A stretch of DNA of 64,000 nt. It comes from Diabrotica undecimpunctata (Eukaryota > Arthropoda > Insecta > Coleoptera > Chrysomelidae). Positions 56,032-64,000 of this stretch are shown here, in pieces. The stretch lies in assembly GCF_040954645.1 (NCBI RefSeq), contig NC_092808.1:17117383-17181382 (forward strand). Reading direction: 5' to 3'. A program made the translations under genes and the position numbers. The notes under the pieces were generated by a model. The model was not told where the DNA came from. It was given only the letters and a program-made list of their open reading frames with translations, and searched no databases. Position 1 is the first letter of the stretch, and every line of letters begins with the position of its first letter.

Positions 56032-56465
56032 TTTTAAAGGCTCAATTCAAATTTAAGCAAAGACTGAAATAATGTGTAAATACGCTAATCAGTTGAATGT
56101 GACCAAAATCATACAAAAACGATTCAAATTTTTTATCATTTTCATTTAAAAATGCTATAGAATGAATATCAACAACAGTTTTAAAACCACCATAGGCGTA
56201 GGTATTTTATTTGTACGTATTCCAAACTTTTGGACATGTGTGTATATAAGGCATAGTAAAAAAACATGATGCCAGGTAATAAGAGGTTAACTAGACTGGC
56301 AAAATTACTAGTCTCTTGATAACAGATCTTTAGTATTGGGTCATACCGTTCCTGAAATTGAAAATAAGTTTATTGTAGTAATCTATGAATATATAGTAGA
56401 ACATATAGTACAGTTTAATGTATTAAAATTTTTCATATAATATAATGCATTTTCCTTTGTTTCAG

Positions 56466-56824
56466 ATGCTACAAATCTTCTTTATTTCGCTAGCCGTCCT
56501 AGATGAACTCTCAAAACTGCTGAGCTTGCCATCAAAAATCCAGAATCTTCTGAACAAAGCCAGGGCCTACATATTCAACAGCCTCGTGTTTCCATGCAGC
56601 ACATTAGTAGTTTTTACGTTTTGGTCTATCTGGGCTGTGGATAGAGAACTGATATTCCCGAAGGTTATGGACACATTCTTTCCTTCGTGGTTGAATCATG
56701 TGTTACATACTTTCATAGCTATTCCTCTAGTTATAGAAATACTGCTGCCAAAGAAAGATAATTTTGTGGAATTTAAGAATGCAGCTCCTATATTATTATG
56801 TTATGCTGGAATCTACCAGACATT
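56466..56824 (+). CDS. AIG1-like: gene B shared exon 2: AIG1/ADTRP-family core with catalytic His
   Basis: The acceptor is TTTGTTTCAG, phase 0, and the exon is 359 nt as in gene A. It encodes MLQIFFISLAVLDELSKLLS, a basic loop (KIQNLLNKARAY), membrane segment IFNSLVFPCSTLVVFTFWSI, the family signature DRELIFPKVMDTFFPSWLNH, then LHTFIAIPLVIEILLP and KKDNFVEFKNAAP. The second His of LNHVLHT (His143 with exons 1a or 1b, His138 with 1c) is at the proposed catalytic position. The ATG at its first base is not a start; it lies inside membrane segment 2. Donor GTGAGT in phase 2. This is the only exon 2 for the three candidate first exons upstream. Confidence 0.94.
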
Positions 56825-58530
56825 GTGAGTATTAAGTCATATTTTTTGAGTACGATAACGAAATTATATTAATTTTAAAATGAGAAATGCAATAACAATA
56901 TATCCACATTGATAGTGACTGTTGACTGTGTGGTAACTAATAATAATAATTCTTGCGAAGGCTTGATATAAAATTTAATCAAAAATGAGTGATTGATGAC
57001 TCCCGTGTGAATTAATGCTTACCTAACCTTCCTTTACACCTTGTTATTTCTCGAACTCCCTCAGCCTATTAGGATAAATTGAAACGAGGGTTTGATGACA
57101 CTATAAATTTGTAGCACTGCGTACTACAATGATATATGCAAGGCCAGAATCGCTCGTTGTCGAAGAGTGTTGGGCGGGGTTTTTTTTGAACATATAGAAA
57201 CTATATCGTATCTTAAATCCAAGCACAATTAGATAATATGAAATTATAATTTATTATTGGACGCCACCCCTGGTTTATCCTCGAAGGGGACGAACAAAGA
57301 AAAAATTAAGATTTATCGAAGGTTTACAAGAAAACTATACTTTATTATTTCTTAGTAATGAACAAAAAGAAAACATTAAAAGTTATGTCATCCCAAAAGG
57401 ATATCAAAATACCATTTTATGTTTACATTATCATAAACAAAAAAGCTTTGTATCGTATTAAATTAAGAACTAGTTATAAAGAAAATGAATATGTATATTA
57501 ACCCCAAATTTCGAAATTTGTTTACATTGAAAATAATATAGTTATTTATCAACTAGGAATAATAGAGAAATTAAACCTTTAAATAAAATTAAAACACTTC
57601 ACTATATTTTCATTCTTTGAGTTCATAATTATTTCTCGTTTTCTTGATAGAAGATATAATAAAAATTGGTACAACCTAAATCTGCTCTGTTTCTTTTCTT
57701 ATTTAATCAGTCAACCAAATGAAACCATTGATTCGGCTCCATCCTATATCAATCCACCACCATCCTAGATAAGAGGGGTTAGGTATTCCATAAAAAGATA
57801 GCGCTACTGGGCCAGGATCTGGAATAACTCCATACCAGTATTATCTTGAGACATGTATTAGAAATATATCAGCATTATAGCCTCTCCAATAAGGGTCTCT
57901 AAATGAGACCCACGGCGGAAACACGTCTTAACGGTTGGACGTTCTTAAGAGAAAAGAGGGAGACGCTATTCTTGCGCTCTCTGAATTTGGGCGTGAGTGA
58001 CAAGTTGATGAATGGGCTCATCTACCGGATATATTTGGGAATTACAGAAGAATCCTTGAGTCGGCTACAGGTACTTGACAGATAGATGGGGTTAGTAGTT
58101 TTATTAAAAAAAAAATAATCGAAATTTATAATGATTTTCTTTTAAATCTTTTGAAACGGTTACAAATTTGGATAATCAATAGGTTCAAAGTGGATAATTA
58201 TACCAGTTCTCCAAATAATTAAGTATATTTCTAAAAGTTGGATTAGAAAAAGTTTACACAAATAATGAATTTTTTAGAACCCTAAAAAAGTTAACTTATG
58301 AGTATTTTCTTTTTTCTCGAAAGTCTTTTAAAAAATGCTTCTTTTTAGATTTTCTAAATAAAATTTTAAATATAAGTCTCGAAGTAATTAATTGGAAGAT
58401 GTGTACCCATAGAATGGCTACCGAGATCACTAGATCTTACCTCGTTCAATTTTTTCTTGTGGTTTTTTTAGGTTCAAGTTATACTAGACAAATCCACAAA
58501 ACATTACTTAATTACGTCAGAGAGTTATAC
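56825..58530. other. gene B intron 2, unassigned
   Basis: About 1.7 kb of AT-rich intron with no recognised element on either strand. Confidence 0.4.
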
Positions 58531-58539
58531 AAGAATGTA

Positions 58540-58900
58540 ACAACATCACTACATAGATAAATGTTACAAAATATTGGAGAAGAAACAAAAATAGGCAATA
58601 CTTCCATCAACAGGTGGATGGTGAACACTTACAACACCAAATAAACTAAATAATATTGACTACCAAAAGAAGAAAACTTGAGTACTTAGGACATGTGATC
58701 AAAAGGGCCAAAATCCTCATTACTTCAACTTATTATGCAAAGCAAAATTCGAGGAAAGCGAAACGTGGGAAGACGAAGAAGATGGTGGCTTAGGAACTTA
58801 AGGGAATGGTTTAAATGCAATAGGGCAGAACTATTTAGAGCAGTAGTCAACAGGATCCGCAATAGCCATGATGATTTCCAACCTTCGATAGATAAAACTA
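58540..58900 (+). mobile_element. LINE C-terminal fragment
   Basis: The + strand reads KLEYLGHVIKRAK and, after a frame change, LMQSKIRGKRNVGRRRRWWL, RNLREWFKCNRAELFRAVVN. This is the LINE tail module with one or two frame breaks. Confidence 0.8.
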
Positions 58901-59129
58901 GCCCCAAATTTTGAACAACTATTAAACTGCCCAGAATCAAAAGAACTGTTTCAGAAAATTCAAACAGAAAATATAAAAGAAGAAATACAATTCCACAAAC
59001 TCAAAAATAACAAAACATCACAAGAAGACAGCACCGACGGAGAAGTCAGTAGCCAAATTCTTGAAACATTACACAAAATTGATACAAGAAATAGGGAGAA
59101 CAGAAAAAATCCTTTCCGTTCCTTGCTAG

Positions 59130-59465
59130 CCGCAAAGTCGTCGTTTTTCATTATTTCCTTGAAAAAAAACTTAGCTTTCATTCCAACATTAGTCCCGAAA
59201 TAGGCGCTTCCCTGGTTCTTTCCTGAATAAACTACATGTATAAAGCTTCTTCCACATCTGGATGTTCACAGTCAGTAGTTAACAGAAAATGGTCAATCTT
59301 CTTGTGGTTTTTTTTAATGTCATAAATTGTAGATCAACAAACGCAGTATTCACCTGCTATACTGTTGAAAGATTCATTACAATATCACTATTTTCTTCAA
59401 TTTTCACTTATTTGTGCTTTTGTGCTGCAAACTCAGACAACATTTATAATCAACAGTAACAGACA
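59130..59465 (-). mobile_element. CENP-B/pogo-type DNA-binding domain relic
   Basis: The minus strand encodes STIYDIKKNHKKIDHFLL, DCEHPDVEEALYM, FIQERTREAPISGLM and KLFFKEIMKNDDFAASKERK, the double helix-turn-helix of Tigger/pogo transposases, with stops and a frame change. The catalytic domain is absent here. Confidence 0.75.
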
Positions 59466-59989
59466 TGTTGGATTACACAGGGATTAGTTTTTATTCGAAA
59501 ATATTTGATTAAACTATGCGTACATAGATGGTAGCACCAGTACAGTATTTAATAAAAAGGAATATGAATGGACGAAATGAAACAAAGTCAAAGTAACCTC
59601 TAGAAAACAAAGTTTCGATTGTAAATAATTTTCGTTTATGTTGATTTTGTAAATATTATCGATGGAATTCCAAAGGTAGTCTTCCTTTTTTGCTTCTCCT
59701 TCAAAAACGTACTAAAATAGCTTAAGCAAAAATTTCTTAACACACGATTTTGTGTATTGTTAATTCAGCTTTATTATTAGGTTGTGTACTTTGACAATCG
59801 TGTACTCTTTTCAAGAAAGAATTGAAATTATTTTTATTTATGAAGAGTTTTGAAGTGTGCACAAGGGTTGCGCTCTGAATGAAAGACTCTAGTGTTGCCT
59901 TTCCGCTACGACTAACCCAACCAATTCTCCATGTTGCTCTTTCAAAAAATACAGATGCTACTTTTACGTTCTTTATTTGATAACTTAAC
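59466..59989. other. unassigned intron
   Basis: An 84-codon minus-strand frame (59737-59991) has no recognised motif, and I do not call it a gene. Confidence 0.35.
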
Positions 59990-60194
59990 AATTAGAATTT
60001 GAGACGGGTGCCTAATTTGAGACCCCGTCATATATTTGTGTACGATAGGGTGACATCTAGTGAAAATATTGAAAACTGATCATTCAGTGCGGTGGTAGTG
60101 GTAGTGCACCGAAAGTTATTTCGGTGTTTATAAAAACTTACACGACATCAAGGTAAGATGATTAAATTTATTCCCATTTTTTTTTTGTTAGTTT

Positions 60195-60660
60195 AATATC
60201 AGTTAGACGATATCTCATATTAGACGATAACACTACGATAAAGCACTGCTGTGACTACAAATACCTAGGTATCACTATTTCACAAGATGGAACATTAGAC
60301 AAAGCCATAAGAGAGAGAAATACGTCAGGGAGAAAAGCCATCACAATGTTAAACACCATTTTATGGGACCAATCCATCAGCAAAGAAAATAAAAAGAGGA
60401 TATATGAGACTATAGTAAAAAGTATCACTTTATACAGCTGTGAGGTATGGCCACTGAAAGAAAGAACACTGTCAACGCTGAAAGCGACGGAAATGGATTT
60501 TTGGAGAAGAGCCGCAGGAAGATCTAGAAGAGAAAGGATTACCAACGAACGCATTAGAGAAATAATGGGAATCAAACGAACAATCACAGATGACCTAACA
60601 ACAAAACAACTTATCTGGTTCGGACACTTACAAAGAATGGAGTTTTCGTACCACCATTAT
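60195..60660 (+). mobile_element. LINE reverse transcriptase C-terminal fragment
   Basis: The + strand encodes YKYLGITISQDGTLDKAIRE (thumb), AITMLNTILWDQSISKENKK, ITLYSCEVWPLKERTLSTLK, MDFWRRAAGRSRRERITNER and TKQLIWFGHLQRM. The frame 60346-60663 is open. This LINE lineage differs in wording (MLNTILWDQSIS, MDFWRRAAGRSRRERI) from the others in the window. Confidence 0.9.
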
Positions 60661-60663
60661 TAA

Positions 60664-61800
60664 TCTTCACTAGATGGCTTCAACACTTCATAAAATTCAC
60701 TAAACCTTCAGCTACAGATCCTGTTCTCCTCGTCCTTGATAGTCACTATTCTCATACGAGAAATGTTGCTCCAATAGATTTGTCCAAGCAGATTCATGTG
60801 ACGATTATTTGCCTCCCACCACATTCTACACATAAGATGCAACCGTTGGATGTTGCTTTTATGACACCTCTGAAAACTTACTACGCACAAGAAATAGAAA
60901 AATGGCTTAGAGAAAATCAGTTGAGTGTTGTGTCGCCTTATGCCGTTTCCAGTATTTTTTGTAAAGCTTATAACAGAGCTGTGGCGATGGAAATATCTTG
61001 CACTGGTTTCCGAAAAACTGGACTGGTCCCTAGTTGTCGCCGTATTTTTAGGGACTTCGAATTTTGAGTTCAAGAGCACTTGGAAACCCAAAACGAAATA
61101 GACGAACAAATAATAGAACCAAACCATGAACAATCAAATGATCCAATGCGAGAACATAAAACTCCTAGTCCACCAATACCTCATAAACAAGTTGTTTCTT
61201 CGAAAGACATCTGTCCAATCCGTACACAGAAGAGAGATACAACTAAAAAACCACATACCAGATCAGGAAAGGCTTCAGTTATTACTTTATTACTCTAATA
61301 TCCTACAAAGAAGAATTAGAGAAAAGTTTGCAGAACAAAAAAAAAACAAAAAAACTAGTACCCCAGAAAAACTTGGATTGTGTATTAGCTCCAGAAAAAA
61401 ACAATTCAATAAAAAGTTTTAGATAAAAAAAAACAGCAACGCCCGAAGAAGAAATATCAGTACATGAAGACCTGGGTTAACCTTCTACATCAAAAGGCAA
61501 AACATCAAGAAGGAAACTGAAAGTTTCTTCAAGTTCAAGCTCAGATAGCAGTGAAGACCTTTCATTAGCTGATTCATCGTCCGACGAAAGTGGAGAAAAC
61601 GACGCGGAATGTCTATTTTGCACCGGCAAATTTTCCGACGATAGATATGGCGAACAATGGGCAAAGTGTTACCAGTGTGGCAGGTGGGCACATGAAGACT
61701 GTGTAGAAATAAAGTCCAGCACATTTATTTGCCTTTTCTGCGAAGGAAAGGGCTTTTTTGAACAGTCTCTCAAGGGGTACCTGTCTCAAATTTGGATACC
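60664..61800 (+). pseudogene. pogo-type transposase C-terminal half with PHD-like zinc finger
   Basis: The reading starts inside the DDE domain: PVLLVLDSHYSHTRNVAPID (second catalytic Asp), ICLPPHSTHKMQPLDVAFMT (third Asp, PLD), YYAQEIEKWLRENQLSVVSP and GFRKTGLVPSCRRIFRDF. A hydrophilic linker follows, then AECLFCTGKFSDDRYGEQWA and KCYQCGRWAHEDC with FICLFC, a C4HC3-type PHD-like finger at 61606-61740. Such C-terminal fingers are known in some pogo-type transposases of insects. Frame breaks near 61068 and 61430 and the missing N-terminus make it non-functional. Confidence 0.87.
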
Positions 61801-62032
61801 CGGCTATCAAAAATTAGGCCACCTTTTATTTTTAACCTTAAATGTCGCAAAAAAAATATATGGATTTTTTTGCAAAAATATATGTTTTATTAACTTTAAT
61901 TTTTTTTTGTTTTCTAGAAACATTAAATTTAAGTTTTGGAAATAAATGTTTTAAAAACTTTTGAATGTTCTGTTTTATATTTGTTTTTCAAAAAGTGTCT
62001 CAAATTTGGTGCCTTTCCTCTATATTGTAACC

Positions 62033-62690
62033 CAGGTCGGGTTGAACATCGTAAAAAAAGTCGATGCCTACACACTACCTATGTCAACACATGACTAATA
62101 ATTCATTCTATCTATAATAATTCGCTAAAATACACGATTTACGCTGATTATACAAGGCTTTTATCTTTTCTATTTCAAATTCACGTACTGTCTATCAATG
62201 TCTTTTTTTACTATATCAATACGTCTTTGACATCGAACCAAATTCAAGTTATTTCCAATCAAACATTTTAGTAATTCAATTTAACATTAATAATAAACAA
62301 TCTGTGTTTGGATACTCTACAAGACATCCAAATCGTGATGAACGCCACATGTACGTTGTACGTTATTGATTTGGCGTTAAAGTTCTCCGAAACGGGTTCG
62401 GTAGTAAATAAAAAAGAAGTAATAGGCGAATAATAATAAAAACTTAAGTATGGTTTTGGTAACATTTCTCCACTCGAACACCCAGCCGGCGAGGAGAACA
62501 AATTTATTTTTGCCAATTCGGCGGCTGAGTGAACGAACACACACATTTTTCGGACAGAGAGTCATCAGCCCAGGCTGGTGGCTCTCTGTTCGGAACACAC
62601 GCTTTTTCTTTTTTTAGGGACACCAAGTCCCGAAGTCAAGTTAGAGTAACTTCAGTCGAATCAATAAAGTAAATAGGGAGAAAAGCCGAT
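62033..62690. repeat. intron with imperfect hairpin at 62549-62597
   Basis: TTCGGACAGAGAGTCATCAG and the sequence read back from GTTCCGAACAGAGAGCCACC form a hairpin of about 22 bp per arm with few mismatches and a very short loop. No coding support nearby. Confidence 0.55.
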
Positions 62691-63000
62691 ATGTGTGCTA
62701 CCCCTACAGTTAGGTGGCCTAACCACAGTCATTAAAAATAGAGGGTGTCCCATTACCCAGGGCACCCTAAGTAACTTTCAGATCATAAGCCTCCTCACGT
62801 AAGTCACACGATGAGGAGGGAAGGAAAAGCCTGGGGGTCAGATAGGTACCACTTCGATTAGCGAAGTGTGGCCGGTTTGATCTTCGGACACGTGGATCCT
62901 ACTCTTACAATGGTATACACATGTTCCTAGGGGCAGGGTTGATCACTGCGTGTGTGTGGTAACATTTGTTCCAGAGCGCACCAGCTCAGCTCAACTCAAA
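62691..63000. repeat. GC-richer non-coding block of unknown type
   Basis: This 300-bp block is clearly less AT-rich than its surroundings, has no open frame and contains short palindromic pieces (ACTTCGATTAGCGAAGT, 62851-62867). AGGGTGTCCCATTACCCAGG at 62741 resembles a transposon end also seen at 34453. It could be a LINE leader, a solo LTR or a SINE; I cannot decide. Confidence 0.4.
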
Positions 63001-63326
63001 CAGAATCGGAACAAACGATAACGTAGGCTTAATATGGGATGAAATGGGGAGAAAATGAAATGCTCTTTGAAATGATGTGCTACTTGACCTTTCCTATTTA
63101 AAGTTGTATTTAACATTTACTCTGAGGGTTAAAAATATTCACTAAAATTAGTAAAAGTCTCCACTCGTGACAACAAAATCAATCTGTCTTTCAGATTTTT
63201 CATATTATTTACCGAAATGAAGATATTAATGGTGGGAATGTTGTCATCCTGTATAATTATTATTAATAAATTACAGTACCTATTTTAAAAACATTTTTTA
63301 ATATACTTTTATTTTGTTTATTTCAG

Positions 63327-63513
63327 ATATTTTTCCATATATCTCAGGGATGGAGTATGGCTATATCCAATTTATAAAGTTCTTAGCATACCCCAAATGG
63401 TCTTATTCAATATAGTACAAATGTTATTAATATTAGGATTCCAGTATGTAGGTATAAGTCTACAGAATAGCAAAATGAAGAAAACAGAAGTAGGTAAAAA
63501 GAAAGTCAAGTGA
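63327..63513 (+). CDS. AIG1-like: gene B exon 3: AIG1/ADTRP-family C-terminus
   Basis: The acceptor is TTTATTTCAG, entering in phase 2 and completing a Leu codon with exon 2. It encodes YFSIYLRDGVWLYPIYKVLS, the last membrane segment (MVLFNIVQMLLILGFQYVGI) and a basic tail KMKKTEVGKKKVK. The end K-K-V-K fits a KKxx ER retrieval signal. Stop TGA at 63511; AATAAA at 63537. The exon is the counterpart of 28939-29116 in gene A with the same phase and three codons more. Confidence 0.93.
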
Positions 63514-63536
63514 TTCATTTTACATTATTTATTGGC

Positions 63537-63542
63537 AATAAA
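63537..63542 (+). terminator. poly(A) signal of gene B
   Basis: AATAAA starts 24 bp after the stop codon, implying a very short 3' UTR. Confidence 0.7.
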
Positions 63543-64000
63543 CGCACTAGCAATAATAAATTGTTCAGTTTTATAAAAGTGTTTTAATTTATCCTTTATT
63601 GAGTTACGTAAGTTACTAATCCTGGATAGTTCTTAACCCAGAACTACGTCAAACTGTGAGTGTTTCACTGCTAATGATCAAAAATGTCATACATGCTAAG
63701 AGGTTATACAGTACGTTAAGTTTTGGATTAGATATTGCAAATACATAAAGCGCTAAAATCCTCAACATTACCTCGTACGAGGTAATTGTAATTCTCCGAT
63801 CCCTCTGCTCCGACACCTAGACTTCTAGACAGAAAATGAGAAAGTTTTTTAAAAAACTAGCCTTTTTGTGTGTTTTTAACTCTGTGTATGTTTCCTGTGC
63901 TCCTGTTGATGTTCTACTCATAATATTAATATCATTGTCATAAGCGGCCAGTTGAGCTGTTCGGTTGGTCAGTAGGTTTCCTCGTCCAGTTTGCATTTGC
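63543..64000. other. intergenic, unassigned
   Basis: No feature recognised downstream of gene B to the end of the window. Confidence 0.35.

Larger units (their letters stand above)
54115..56242 (-). mobile_element. Tc1-like transposon carrying a LINE insertion
   Basis: The left end AAAAGTTTGGAATATTGG matches the reverse complement of the right end (CGTATTCCAAACTTTTGG, 56214-56231), and the right end continues ACATGTGTGTATATA. Inside are a minus-strand transposase and an RTE-like LINE. The left end lacks about ten outer bases. Confidence 0.85.
59990..62032 (+). mobile_element. pogo/Jerky-type transposon, split by a LINE and with internal deletion
   Basis: GGTGCCTAATTTGAGAC at about 60007 and the reverse complement of the right end (GGCACCAAATTTGAGAC, at about 62004-62020) are similar inverted ends of about 17 bp. 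The interior starts with a LINE fragment and then the C-terminal half of a pogo-type transposase. N-terminal and first catalytic parts are missing. Confidence 0.65.

Noticed and set aside
56445..56828. Exon 2 of gene B as a stand-alone gene starting at ATG 56445 or 56466
   Set aside because: The ATGs lie before or at a good splice acceptor and within membrane segment 2. The paralogous exon in gene A lacks an ATG there, and the first segment and Thr would be missing.
59737..59991. 84-codon minus-strand frame
   Set aside because: No motif and no similarity to the other elements. It adjoins a transposon end and is probably chance.
59130..62032. The CENP-B-like domain at 59130-59465 and the pogo transposase at 60664-61800 as one gene
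   Set aside because: They lie on opposite strands, and the terminal repeat of the second element begins near 60000.

Overview
This is an AT-rich, intron-dominated, transposon-crowded window of an animal genome, most likely an insect. A beetle is my best guess, from the mix of RTE-like and Jockey-like LINEs, Penelope-like elements (PLEs), Tigger/pogo, Tc1/mariner and piggyBac relics and from the large introns; nothing here fixes the genus. There are no bacterial features and no CRISPR array.

Host genes. Two head-to-tail paralogues of the AIG1/ADTRP family (FAR-17a/AIG1-like multi-pass membrane proteins; the vertebrate members hydrolyse fatty acid esters of hydroxy fatty acids with a Thr/His pair) are on the + strand. 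Gene A has exons 10433-10609, 19288-19646 and 28939-29116 (237 codons). Gene B has shared exons 56466-56824 and 63327-63513, preceded by three separate candidate first exons: 1a 38010-38195, 1b 42839-43024 and 1c 49451-49621. Every first exon starts with ATG, encodes one N-terminal membrane segment, ends in -T-(L/N)-W-N-F and stops in phase 0 at GTAAGT. Each can therefore splice in frame to exon 2, giving proteins of 243, 243 or 238 aa. The Thr of that motif aligns with the proposed catalytic Thr and the His (LNHxLHT) is in exon 2, so promoter choice would swap half of the proposed active site. This is the main biological find. Two identical tRNA-Arg(ACG) genes lie antisense between first exons 1b and 1c.

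Layout. 1-10 kb: LINE fragments, a rearranged Tc1-like element, an 83-bp tandem repeat, an inverted-repeat element inside a LINE, a Tigger relic and a PLE with inverted terminal repeats. 10.4-29.1 kb: gene A; its introns hold a Tigger fragment, a 50-bp perfect inverted repeat, a PLE, two mariner-like elements with long inverted repeats (one ends 82 bp before exon 2), LINE pieces and Tigger relics. 29-38 kb: intergenic, with Jockey-like and RTE-like LINE fragments, a PLE endonuclease fragment, a small inverted-repeat element and a piggyBac with both ends. 38-63.5 kb: gene B; its introns hold three more piggyBac relics, a Jerky/pogo relic, the tRNAs, a Tc1 relic, a Tc1 element split by a LINE, and a pogo element that encodes a PHD-like finger and is split by a LINE.

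The mobile elements I could translate are all broken by stops, frameshifts or truncation. The two AIG1/ADTRP genes show intact reading frames, consistent splice phases and poly(A) signals. Exon joins are inferred from splice-site consensus and alignment of the two paralogues; there is no transcript evidence.
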